From Microseira sp003486305 (GTDB lineage Bacteria > Cyanobacteriota > Cyanobacteriia > Cyanobacteriales > Aerosakkonemataceae): DNA of 43,690 bases. How positions within the stretch are numbered: the first letter of the stretch is position 1; every line of letters begins with the position of its first letter. The translations under genes were made by a program, and so were the position numbers. Below, in pieces: positions 1-6,702 of the stretch. The stretch is taken from assembly GCA_031969655.1 (NCBI GenBank), contig DALYJX010000026.1:1-43690 (forward strand). The letters are read 5' to 3'. Under the pieces are notes generated by a model. That model ran no database searches. It saw only the letters and a list, made by a program, of their open reading frames with translations, and had not been told where the DNA came from.

Positions 1-142
1 TTACCGAGGAAAGTTGGTCAGCTTGAATCGCACGGCGTAGAAGGCGTCCTGGGGCGAGAATATGGTCTTGCCCGATAAACTGATCTAGCGTGCGCGGACG
101 CATTCTGGCGGCAAGGGGGGTATCGGGTGTGGCTAGGTCAAT
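1..142 (-). CDS. rarA: RarA (MgsA) AAA+ ATPase, N-terminal fragment running off the left edge
   Basis: Read on the minus strand, the first 142 bases encode the N-terminus typical of RarA, the replication-associated recombination AAA+ ATPase that acts at stalled forks: TPDTPLAARMRPRTLDQF, then IGQDHILAPGRLLRR and AIQADQLSSV. The Walker A motif would follow just outside the window. No ATG is visible in the expected place. The frame stays open into an oppositely oriented CoA-binding gene fragment, so the true start has probably been lost at a junction near 134-142. The rest of a rarA gene on the same strand lies at the opposite end of the window (42183-43690), but the ~200 residues between these two parts are absent. 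The RarA identity is well supported; whether this piece is functional is not. Confidence 0.75.
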   Translation of the reverse strand, partial: MDLATPDTPLAARMRPRTLDQFIGQDHILAPGRLLRRAIQADQLSSV

Positions 143-331
143 GTGTTCCGCCGCAGCGAGTACCTGGGTGAAATTTTTTCCGAAGCGATCGCTATCGGTG
201 CTAAGACTATCTGGACACAGTTAGGCATTTTTGACGAATTTTCTGCCCAAAAAGCATTGGAGGCAGGATTAAATGTAGTGATGGATGCTTGTATCAAGGT
301 TGAATACAACAGATTGGGGATTGGTCGTTAG
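137..331 (+). pseudogene. CoA-binding (YccU-like) protein, 3' fragment
   Basis: This 64-codon stretch (VNVFRRSEYLGEIFSEAIAI, then GAKTIWTQLGIFDE and VVMDACIKVEYNRL) matches the C-terminal half of small CoA-binding Rossmann proteins of the YccU family. A full protein is roughly 140 residues. An in-frame TAG at 134-136 closes the frame immediately before the conserved VNVFRRSE segment, so the first half of the gene is missing. A GTG at 143 could serve only as an artificial start. The fragment meets the 5' end of a rarA gene head to head, which is not a natural gene boundary. It is best read as a gene remnant created by a rearrangement or an assembly join. Confidence 0.6.
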
Positions 332-348
332 AAAAATTGTTTAATATA

Positions 349-487
349 ATGTCCGTTGAATTGCCCATAATAAAAAAACCTCACCCCTTCGTTGCGTAGG
401 GACACGGCATCAAAGATATCTCGGACAAACAGATAACTTTGATCGTGCCGTGTCCCGGCTGATGATTATGGGTAATCTTAAGGACAT
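349..487. repeat. Palindromic MITE-like element with ~23-bp imperfect terminal inverted repeats
   Basis: The ends 349-371 and 465-487 are inverted copies: ATGTCC...(T/G)CCCATAAT against ATTATGGGTAAT...GGACAT. Inside them is a second inverted pair: GGGACACGGCATCAAAG at ~399-415 and CTTTGATCGTGCCGTGTCCC at ~437-456, which differ by a three-base insertion. The ~139-bp unit has no coding capacity and could fold as one long hairpin. Its outer end, TAATATAATGTCCG, resembles the palindrome at 7532-7574 and a half-site at 39319-39332. It may be a non-autonomous transposable element or a dispersed palindrome; a transcription terminator is the alternative. Confidence 0.55.
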
Positions 488-580
488 GATATAACTCATT
501 ATCTGCCACGTTTTGATTGGGATTGACAGGAGACGCGAGCATATTTGTGCGCCACGGCGCACAAAATCAACTCCCACCAT

Positions 581-1489
581 TCAAAAAACCAGTAAAACTG
601 ATTTTACAGGTCGCCGCACCCAATTGCCGTTGCCATTCACCTTGCCGTAGAAAGTCTGGCCTTTGTAATAGAAAGATGACGAACTTCCCCCATCCAAATT
701 CATTGCTTTTTCCACCCCCAACGACTTCATAAAGTTAGCTAGTTCTGGTAATGACATCCCCGAATTGGTAGGATTTTCCCGTTTTTGCGCCACCATTACC
801 CACACTAGACTACCATCGCGGGTAATACCAATTGCCGTTCTAGCGTTGGGTCTATTGCTGCCAAGGGCATCTCGAATCACTTTCCCATTGGCAACATCCA
901 TAAACCCTTCTTGAATTAAGCCTAATTCTGGTAATAAACCAGGCCCACCACCAAGAGCATCTGTTAAGCGGCAACCAGAGGGAATTGGTGAGTCGCGGAG
1001 AGCGATATCGAAACGGATGGTTTCTCCACAAACGTAGCGTCTCAATTCGCTACGATTGAGCATTTTATCTAAGTAAGGCGCATTTTTGGGATTATTGATG
1101 AACCGCTCATTAAATTTTGGGTCTGCAATTAACACTCCTTGTCTGATAACAATGGAAGTGGTTTTTTGGTTTACGGGGTCGAAAAAGCCACCGTTGATGG
1201 CTGCCTTTGCTTGATGCTGAACTGCCACATTTTCTACAGGTTCAAGCGTTGGGGAAACAACAGGTGTGACAGAAAAACTGCTTGTTTTTGGAATCAGTAG
1301 CGTATGCACCACGCTTTGGGGAAAAGTGTAAGATTTATATTCAATTTCTGCCTGGGGTGGTGGTTCAACTGCCTGATAGGAGGCGCTTGTCGGTTGGTTA
1401 CGGGGAGTAGACAATAACACCACTCCCAAACCGATTGAACTCACGAGTATCCAAAACAGCAGCCAGACTTTTTTCACCGCAATCCTCAA
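581..1489 (-). CDS. Phosphodiester glycosidase family protein (NAGPA/DUF2233 fold), membrane anchored
   Basis: This 302-residue protein starts with a basic stretch and one hydrophobic segment (VWLLFWILVSSIGLGVVLL, ~8-26), so it is exported or anchored by an uncleaved signal. The rest carries the hallmarks of the phosphodiester glycosidase family: AAINGGFFDP near residue 97, RTAIGITRDGSLVWVMV, and MNLDGGSSSSFYYKG near the C-terminus. Family members act on phosphodiester-linked sugars, with the mannose-6-phosphate 'uncovering enzyme' as prototype; the cyanobacterial substrate is unknown. Length is normal for the family. The gene stands alone, convergent with the left-end fragments and divergent from the NACHT gene. 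The ATG at 1489 begins the signal segment. Confidence 0.8.
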   Translation of the reverse strand: MRIAVKKVWLLFWILVSSIGLGVVLLSTPRNQPTSASYQAVEPPPQAEIEYKSYTFPQSVVHTLLIPKTSSFSVTPVVSPTLEPVENVAVQHQAKAAINGGFFDPVNQKTTSIVIRQGVLIADPKFNERFINNPKNAPYLDKMLNRSELRRYVCGETIRFDIALRDSPIPSGCRLTDALGGGPGLLPELGLIQEGFMDVANGKVIRDALGSNRPNARTAIGITRDGSLVWVMVAQKRENPTNSGMSLPELANFMKSLGVEKAMNLDGGSSSSFYYKGQTFYGKVNGNGNWVRRPVKSVLLVF

Positions 1490-1671
1490 CTTTTATAACC
1501 GCAGGCATCTTTCCAGGCACTGATTAGGATTTCAAATTGTGCGTCGTTGACATTTACAGCAGATACCCCCTTAACCTGCTGCGCTATTGCACCAGAAGGA
1601 ACGACGATCGTTGCAGGCGATCGAGTGGGGCAACTCCACTTCCTACGTTTGGAAGGTCTAGGGGCATCACC

Positions 1672-2796
1672 ATGAATATTTTTCCTCCCCTATCATCTGC
1701 CATTACTCCCATCTCCGCTCCTACTAACTTTCAGCGATGGCTTCAAGAAACTTCCCAAACTTTTGTAGGTCGCCAATTTGCCTTCGCTGCCCTCAGCGAT
1801 TTTTTCCAACGATGCGATCGCGGCTACTTCACTCTCACTGGTTCTCCCGGCATTGGCAAAACCGCTATCCTCGCCAAATACCTAACTGAGCATCCCAATA
1901 TCCTCTACTACAGCGCCCAACATTCCAACAACCAACACCCCGACTACTTCCTCCACACTCTTTGCACCCAACTACTCAATTACCTTAAAACAATTACAGC
2001 AGATTGTTCTTATGAAGTCCTGCCGAACAACGCTACGCAAGGCAGCAACTTCCTCTCCCTACTCCTCCAAAAAATTAGCGATAAACTACCATCCTCTCAA
2101 CCCCTTATCATCGCCCTTGATGCCCTCGATCGCGCTGACCTCAAAAATCAACCCCCCGGTTCCAATCTGTTCTATCTACCCCGCTACCTCCCCCCACGCA
2201 TCTATTTCTTCCTCAGTCGTCGCCCCTTCCCACTAGAGAAATCCGGCTTACTTATCGAAGCTCCCAACCAAACCCTCAATCTCGACCACTACCTAAACCA
2301 AAACCAATTAGACATCCAAACTTATTTTCAGCAGAGCTTGACCTCTACTGACCAAGGAGAAACTATACGTAACTACCTGAACACTTACCATATCAGCGAA
2401 GCCGAATTTTGCCAAACCCTTACCATCGCCAGCGAGAATAACTTCATGTACTTGAGCAAGCTTATCCCTAGCATTGCTCAAGGCGCGTACCTCCACCCCT
2501 TGCACAGCGATCGCCTTTTCCCTGAACTAGAACACTACTATCAACAGCACTGGCAGCAGATGAAAGGTAAGAGATTGTCTTCGATTGCTCACCTTGTTCT
2601 GCGTATCCTAGTTCAGCAGGACAAACCGATGTCGGTGGAGGCGATCGCAGCAACGATCGGTGAGGACGAATATGAAGTAGCAAAAGTCTTAGAAAACTGG
2701 ATTGAGTTCCTAAATCCACAACTTGTGCATCGAACGACTTGTTACAAGTTTTATCACTCAAGTTTTCGTAACTTCCTGAGTCAACAGTTGAGCTAA
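1672..2796 (+). CDS. NACHT/STAND-type P-loop NTPase without a visible effector or repeat domain
   Basis: A 374-residue P-loop NTPase. FVGRQFAFAALSDFF (31-45) is the typical lead-in of cyanobacterial NACHT proteins, GSPGIGKT (57-64) is Walker A and PLIIALDALDRAD (~144-156) is Walker B. A winged-helix-like region (VLRILVQQDKPMSVEAIA) lies near the C-terminus. Such modules usually sit in the middle of STAND proteins flanked by an effector domain and by WD40 or TPR sensors. Here both flanks are absent, so it is either a stand-alone regulator or a trimmed remnant. I chose the ATG at 1672 because the upstream in-frame codons (from 1537) are low-quality and HIP1-rich. Function is inferred only at the NTPase level. 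Confidence 0.75.
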   Translation: MNIFPPLSSAITPISAPTNFQRWLQETSQTFVGRQFAFAALSDFFQRCDRGYFTLTGSPGIGKTAILAKYLTEHPNILYYSAQHSNNQHPDYFLHTLCTQLLNYLKTITADCSYEVLPNNATQGSNFLSLLLQKISDKLPSSQPLIIALDALDRADLKNQPPGSNLFYLPRYLPPRIYFFLSRRPFPLEKSGLLIEAPNQTLNLDHYLNQNQLDIQTYFQQSLTSTDQGETIRNYLNTYHISEAEFCQTLTIASENNFMYLSKLIPSIAQGAYLHPLHSDRLFPELEHYYQQHWQQMKGKRLSSIAHLVLRILVQQDKPMSVEAIAATIGEDEYEVAKVLENWIEFLNPQLVHRTTCYKFYHSSFRNFLSQQLS

Positions 2797-2877
2797 CCTT
2801 GTACGATTTTGCTTTCAAAATCCAAGTCTTCCAGGCTCACGCGGTAAGAGGATGGATGATTTCAATGAAAACCTGTA

Positions 2878-3177
2878 ATGGTTTACCTCTTACATTTTAA
2901 TCAACGCATCAATCCTAACAGACCGACCCAGCACTATTTAGGTTATGCGAAGGATTTGGATCAAAGAATTCGGAATCACAGACTTGGCAGAGGTGCAAGA
3001 CTCTGTGAAGTTGCCAAAGAACGGGGGATTACCTTTAAGGTAGCAGAAGTTTGGAGCGGCGTTCGCGAAGCGTGTTGCTTCGCAACGTATCGCTCTCTCG
3101 AACGTCAGTTAAAACGTCAGAAGAATAGTCGTCGTTTTTGCCCGATTTGCAATTCACCCCAGTGCAAGCCTACATAG
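2878..3177 (+). CDS. GIY-YIG nuclease superfamily protein with an in-frame repeat insertion
   Basis: A 99-residue single-domain GIY-YIG/URI-type protein. The N-terminus MVYLLHF...HYLGYAKDLDQRIRNHR gives the GIY-YIG-like strand pair and the Arg-containing helix, and the end LERQLKRQKNSRRFCPIC is typical of a small cyanobacterial subfamily. Residues ~61-73 (GVREACCFATYRS) do not fit the family. They are encoded by a palindromic tract at ~3058-3095 (GTTCGCGAAGCG...GCTTCGCAAC) that looks like a mobile cyanobacterial palindrome inserted in frame. The insertion sits in a surface region just before the final helix, so activity may survive. The ATG at 2878 begins directly with the conserved strand. 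The gene is monocistronic or shares transcription with the NACHT gene upstream. Confidence 0.75.
   Translation: MVYLLHFNQRINPNRPTQHYLGYAKDLDQRIRNHRLGRGARLCEVAKERGITFKVAEVWSGVREACCFATYRSLERQLKRQKNSRRFCPICNSPQCKPT
3058..3095 (+). repeat. Palindromic repeat inserted in frame inside the GIY-YIG gene
   Basis: The tract GCGTTCGCGAAGCGTGTTGC followed by TTCGCAACGTATCGCTCT contains overlapping inverted repeats (TTCGCGAA; GTTGCTTCGCAAC). It has the look of the short GC-rich palindromes that are dispersed in cyanobacterial genomes, both between and inside genes. It adds about 12 codons without breaking the reading frame. A similar but not identical palindrome occurs in the rarA-methyltransferase gene at 42808-42842. 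Confidence 0.6.
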
Positions 3178-3194
3178 AATTTAGCGTGGCTTAC

Positions 3195-3234
3195 GCCATC
3201 AGTATGGGAAATGAAATGAGGAAATACTGATGGC
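3195..3234 (+). promoter_or_regulatory. Hairpin overlapping the start of the DUF6876 remnant
   Basis: GCCATCAGTAT (3195-3205) and ATACTGATGGC (3224-3234) are perfect 11-base inverted repeats. The right arm contains the start codon of the DUF6876 remnant (ATG 3230), and the GAGG-like ribosome binding site lies in the loop. In RNA this could hide the start codon. It may equally be a chance or relic palindrome, since the gene is dead. Confidence 0.4.
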
Positions 3235-3430
3235 TTTAACACAAAGCGAATTAGATGCCTTCGTGGGAACGGAAAATATTTACCAGCACCCCTTTGGAAT
3301 TTACTACACAGATGGAGTAAAATATCTAGCAACCTAAGGACAAGCCTTCTGGTTGTTAGATGCAATTGCTTCCCATCAAACCCAACAAATCCTATCACAA
3401 CCAGATTTACAAGAGTTTCAAAATGGATAA
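3230..3430 (+). pseudogene. DUF6876 family protein, interrupted by a stop and truncated
   Basis: From ATG 3230 the frame reads MALTQSELDAFVGTENIYQH and ends FGIYYTDGVKYLAT at an in-frame TAA (3335-3337). The same frame then continues with family-like sequence, GQAFWLLDAIASHQTQQI and LSQPDLQEFQ, to a second stop at 3428-3430. DUF6876 proteins are usually ~110 residues and common on cyanobacterial plasmids. Here the nonsense codon splits the gene after 35 codons, and the 3' part is lost where the next gene begins (the ATG at 3423 lies inside the last codons). This is a decayed plasmid gene. Confidence 0.65.
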
Positions 3431-4667
3431 AGTTAGCCAATTGTCTCAGTTTAATCGCCGAGAAACCCTTGTAGACGAATCAACTCTCGATATCTTCTAC
3501 AACGACACCAAACCTATACCTTTATGGGTTCCCTCGATTCAACTTAAACCCTACAACCAACTCCGCCAAATCATTCTGGATATCGAAACGACGGGATTAG
3601 ATAGTCGCTCTGACCGCAACTTGAGCAACGTACTGCTAACAGCACAGGAAGGGCAGGTAACGCTAACGGGATTCGATTTTAACCTGGGAATTACTATCAG
3701 TTGCGACGCCAGGGTGGAAATTCCCGGAGCCATTGCGCTGCCAGCCAAGCTCTTGCAAAATATTGTTTCTCGATTACCAGTTGGGAAAGTCACGATTGAA
3801 GCTCGTACAGCTAATTCTGGATTAAGCGTCACAATCATCTGTGCTAGCGGACAGTATCAGCTTCGTGGTGCAACGAAAGACAACTTTCCGAGCGTACCCG
3901 AACTGGATTCATCTAGCACCAGCTTTCGCGTCAAACCGTTATTATTGGCAACAGCATTGCGCTGCGTCCTATTTGCTGCCGCTACCGAAGAAACAAAACA
4001 GGTACTTACCGGAGTTCGCTGCCAATTTGATGCAGACGGCATCGAGTTAGCCACGACAGACAGTTACAGATTGGCGATTGCATCCATCTCCAATCCTTAT
4101 GCTGAAAGTGACAACATTCCATTGCTCTGTGTCACTATCCCCGCTACCAAAATGCAACAAATGGAAAGAGTTCTATCCAGCACAACTGCGAATACGGTGC
4201 TGATAACTTTTGATAAAAGCAAAGGCAATTTAACAATTGGTACAACCCAGTTAGTGATACGACTGCTCGAAGGCGACTATCCCCAGTATCGCCATTTAAT
4301 TCCCAGCCAACTGAAGACAACTGTGCGAGTTGAACGAAAGCAACTGGTGAATGGATTGGATCGCTTGGCTGTCTTGACGGATAAAGATCGTGTCGTCTTT
4401 GCTCGCGTTAATCAGCCCGAACAATCGGTCACATTAACGGTTGAAACAGCAGATTTTGGCAGCGGTTTTGAGACATTAGAAGCCCAAATTGCCGGGGAAA
4501 GCCTGGAGATTGGACTTAATATCAAGTATCTGTTGGAAGGCTTAAAAAAGTTGGATACTGCTTGGGTTCAGTTGCAGATGAACGCACCCACAACTCCAGC
4601 GATTGTCTCGCCAGTAGAGAGCCTCATTCCCACCACCCAAGTGTTGATGCTCATCGAAATTAACTAG
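3423..4667 (+). CDS. DNA polymerase III beta clamp paralogue with a foreign exonuclease-like N-terminus
   Basis: The 414-residue product is a chimera. Residues 1-65 contain PIPLWVPSIQLKPYNQL and ILDIETTGLD, the ExoI motif of DnaQ-like 3'-5' exonuclease domains, but the other exonuclease motifs are missing. From residue 66 (NLSNVLLTAQEGQVTLTGFD) the protein is a sliding clamp: ALPAKLLQNIVSRLPVGKVT, GVRCQFDADGIELATTDSYR, LLEGDYPQYRHLIP and a clamp-like C-terminus are in the right order. The first ~30 residues of clamp domain I are replaced. Clamps form a ring that tethers polymerases; the altered first domain could affect ring closure. The ATG at 3423 is chosen because it opens the exonuclease-like part; the earlier codons belong to the DUF6876 remnant. 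It is plasmid-type and sits next to a prim-pol, so it is not the housekeeping dnaN. Confidence 0.75.
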   Translation: MDKVSQLSQFNRRETLVDESTLDIFYNDTKPIPLWVPSIQLKPYNQLRQIILDIETTGLDSRSDRNLSNVLLTAQEGQVTLTGFDFNLGITISCDARVEIPGAIALPAKLLQNIVSRLPVGKVTIEARTANSGLSVTIICASGQYQLRGATKDNFPSVPELDSSSTSFRVKPLLLATALRCVLFAAATEETKQVLTGVRCQFDADGIELATTDSYRLAIASISNPYAESDNIPLLCVTIPATKMQQMERVLSSTTANTVLITFDKSKGNLTIGTTQLVIRLLEGDYPQYRHLIPSQLKTTVRVERKQLVNGLDRLAVLTDKDRVVFARVNQPEQSVTLTVETADFGSGFETLEAQIAGESLEIGLNIKYLLEGLKKLDTAWVQLQMNAPTTPAIVSPVESLIPTTQVLMLIEIN

Positions 4668-4691
4668 CAAGATTGCAAAACGATTCAATGC

Positions 4692-4735
4692 GTTCTGGCG
4701 AGTGACGAGATAATTCATTCCCCACTCGCCAGAAC
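4692..4735 (+). terminator. 13-bp perfect hairpin between the clamp and prim-pol genes
   Basis: GTTCTGGCGAGTG (4692-4704) and CACTCGCCAGAAC (4723-4735) are perfect inverted repeats around an 18-base loop, starting 25 bases after the clamp stop and ending 24 bases before the prim-pol ATG. The following T stretch is short (GTTTT), so it may be an attenuator or RNA-processing element rather than a strong terminator. Confidence 0.55.
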
Positions 4736-4758
4736 AGTTTTGGCTCCAAAAGCTTTAT

Positions 4759-5652
4759 ATGACTGACAATCTCACCCAAAAGTTAATTGATGGTCTTGCC
4801 TTCATCCCTAAGTCTTGGCAGATTATTCCGACCAATGGAAATAAACAACCTTTGGGATATCAATGGCAGCAAAATCCATTCAACAAAGATGAGTTAATCC
4901 GTTCGCTTCAATCTACAGGTAGCGTAAAAGTCAGAAATTGCAACGGAAATCAAGTGTACGTTTACCCAAAAGGAATTGGCGTTTTGACAGGCAAACAATT
5001 GGTAGCTATAGATGTCGATGGAAATTCGGCTACGATCGCATTACAGAAATTATCAAAGAGTCGAAGTTTACTTTGCACGGTAGCATTTACCAGCGGTAAA
5101 CCTGGACGATGCCAGTACTTATTCTCTATCCCAAATTGCACCAACGCTGCGCTCAAATCTCGCCGGATTCGCACAAGGGTAAAAGATGAAGCATTGGAAA
5201 TTAGATACGCAGGCATGATGTCAGTTCTGCCGCCTTCCGTGCATCCACAAACAGGACAATATCGCTGGGTGCGAGATTGCAGTCCCGTCGAATGTGCAAT
5301 AGCGATCGCACCCCAATGGTTGACTCAGCTAATGCACAAGGAACTGCCAGAAAAAAGCACGCCAAAGCTTCAGCAAACTTTGCAGCAATCATCTGGAGTT
5401 AAACATGACAGAATTGCTGCTCTTTTAGCTCAAATTAACCCTGATGATTATCGCGAATGGATTCGTATCGGTATGGCCTTATACTCCCATTCACCAACTC
5501 TACTGTACCTCTGGGATGAATGGAGCAGACAATCAAGTAAATACAAGCCTGGTGAATGCGAACGTAAATGGGACACCTTCAATCCTAACCGGATTACCCT
5601 TGGTACGCTTTACTATTTGGCGCAGATAGATTCTGGTTGCCCTGCGGCGTAA
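4759..5652 (+). CDS. Bifunctional DNA primase/polymerase (prim-pol) with PriCT-2 domain
   Basis: The 297-residue protein has an archaeo-eukaryotic-type prim-pol domain followed by PriCT-2. IPKSWQIIPTNGNKQPLGYQW is the usual prim-pol opening, GIGVLTGKQLVAIDVDG (~73-89) holds the catalytic D-x-D of the active site, and FTSGKPGRCQYLF and the LEIRYAGMMSVLPPSVHP segment complete the nucleotide-binding pocket. From ~residue 215, HDRIAALLAQINPDDYREWI, IGMALYSHSPTLLYLWDEWS and KWDTFNPNRITLGTLYYLA are PriCT-2. Plasmid and phage replication proteins of this kind are often fused to a helicase; here the protein ends after PriCT-2. With the adjacent clamp it suggests a plasmid replication module. Confidence 0.85.
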   Translation: MTDNLTQKLIDGLAFIPKSWQIIPTNGNKQPLGYQWQQNPFNKDELIRSLQSTGSVKVRNCNGNQVYVYPKGIGVLTGKQLVAIDVDGNSATIALQKLSKSRSLLCTVAFTSGKPGRCQYLFSIPNCTNAALKSRRIRTRVKDEALEIRYAGMMSVLPPSVHPQTGQYRWVRDCSPVECAIAIAPQWLTQLMHKELPEKSTPKLQQTLQQSSGVKHDRIAALLAQINPDDYREWIRIGMALYSHSPTLLYLWDEWSRQSSKYKPGECERKWDTFNPNRITLGTLYYLAQIDSGCPAA

Positions 5653-5770
5653 TTTGACAATTTTCTAACCGCCAAAATACAAGTTTTGTGCTAACCCGCA
5701 CCCGGCAGTTTTTTATTGCTTGCACATCGCACAAACATTTCAACTCACCACACTCGCATTCAATCTAATT

Positions 5771-6100
5771 ATGACCAATCCTCGTCCTCTTGGCGAACGA
5801 GAACTCGCCTTAATTGACCTTTATGCCAATTGCTTTCCCGAACTTTCTCCCCAAGATTTTTATGCCAAATGGGCTGTCAGTTACGAACAAATTGGCTACA
5901 TCTGTTGGCGCGATCCTACAACTGTCCGACGTTGGTTTGCTAAAGGTCGTAGCTATCGCGCTCCTAATACCTGCGACTTGCATCACTTAGCTTTAATGGA
6001 CTTCCTGTTAGATCGCTACGAGGAAATCCCAACTTTCCTCCTCGATTTACTTTGTCCTGCAAGGGGAGAGAACAGCAATCAAGAAAATCAAACCATATAA
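5771..6100 (+). CDS. Small helix-turn-helix protein, plasmid-type
   Basis: The 109-residue protein begins MTNPRPLGERELALIDLYAN at ATG 5771; the 17 codons upstream have no family-like character. The segment WAVSYEQIGYICWRDPTTVRRWFAKG is a clear helix-turn-helix, with the second helix TTVRRWF as recognition helix. Cyanobacterial homologues of this layout are annotated only as HTH or hypothetical proteins. Position downstream of the prim-pol, on the same strand and 118 bases away, suggests a role in copy control or regulation of this module, which is inference. No enzymatic motif is visible. Confidence 0.65.
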   Translation: MTNPRPLGERELALIDLYANCFPELSPQDFYAKWAVSYEQIGYICWRDPTTVRRWFAKGRSYRAPNTCDLHHLALMDFLLDRYEEIPTFLLDLLCPARGENSNQENQTI

Positions 6101-6193
6101 CCCCTATTTGCGTCAAGGGTCAACGTCTCTGTCTTTTAGAAGCTGTTGTTCAGTAGGGTGTCAAATTACGAAACAACCAATCATCTATTTCTT

Positions 6194-6409
6194 ATGAATA
6201 CCCAGAGTACCTATCCATCCGTTAGCCATCTCAATTGTCGCAATTGGACTATTGTACTGGCTTTACCTAATGCTCAAAACCGCATTATTGGCCGATTTCA
6301 TAATCGGCAAGATGCTGAGGATTCTGCCAGATTTTTGCGTCGTTCCGTGCCTACAGCAAAGTTTGAAGTTGTTTTCGATGCTCCCGCTTTTGAAACCTCT
6401 CAACCCTAA
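6194..6409 (+). CDS. Conserved-looking small hypothetical protein (71 aa)
   Basis: The product runs from ATG 6194. The core NWTIVLALPNAQNRIIGRFH followed by NRQDAEDSARFLRR suggests a small alpha/beta fold in which a strand pair is followed by a helix; the pattern (strand, turn, 'RQDAEDSARFL' helix, strand 'AKFEVVFD') resembles single-domain RNA- or ligand-binding folds. I recognise no family. It lies between the HTH protein and a 47-residue gene on the same strand, the latter starting 5 bases after its stop, so the two are probably co-transcribed. Confidence 0.5.
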   Translation: MNTQSTYPSVSHLNCRNWTIVLALPNAQNRIIGRFHNRQDAEDSARFLRRSVPTAKFEVVFDAPAFETSQP

Positions 6410-6414
6410 AAAAA

Positions 6415-6558
6415 ATGAGATTATCTGATTGGTTTGTGCCACCTATTTGGGTTACCTGCCCAGACGAAGGACCCAGAATTAGAATTGCTATCGAACCTGA
6501 ACTGTCAGGAACTGTTATCGATGGTGAGCAACTCCCAACTCTTACTCGCTATTTTTAG
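6415..6558 (+). CDS. Tiny hypothetical protein (47 aa)
   Basis: The frame opens at ATG 6415, five bases after the preceding stop, and reads MRLSDWFVPPIWVTCPDEGP then RIRIAIEPELSGTVIDGEQL before TAG at 6556. The composition is protein-like (Trp/Pro-rich head, then alternating Ile residues). The close spacing suggests translational coupling with the upstream gene. I do not recognise a family; function unknown. Confidence 0.45.
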   Translation: MRLSDWFVPPIWVTCPDEGPRIRIAIEPELSGTVIDGEQLPTLTRYF

Positions 6559-6702
6559 ATAGAGTTGTAGGGGGAGGAAATTCTATTAAAGAGAGGTTAG
6601 AGGTTGAAGGGATTAGAACCTTGTAATCGCTGTATAACAATGACCATGCACAGCAACTTACGTTAGTATTATAAATAAAAATTTTATATAACCAATGTAA
6701 TC

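Noticed and set aside
1537..1671. Longer N-terminus for the NACHT protein starting at 1537
   Set aside because: The added residues are Arg/Cys-rich and cross a repeat-like HIP1 region; the ATG at 1672 begins the family-like sequence.
2005..2065. TGCCGAACAACGCTACGCAAGGCA as a possible in-gene repeat like that at 3058
   Set aside because: Only weakly palindromic, and I cannot tell from one sequence whether the residues are extra; left out.
2308..2818. Two overlapping minus-strand frames over the NACHT gene
   Set aside because: The plus strand shows Walker A and B motifs; the minus frames have no start signals or protein-like features.
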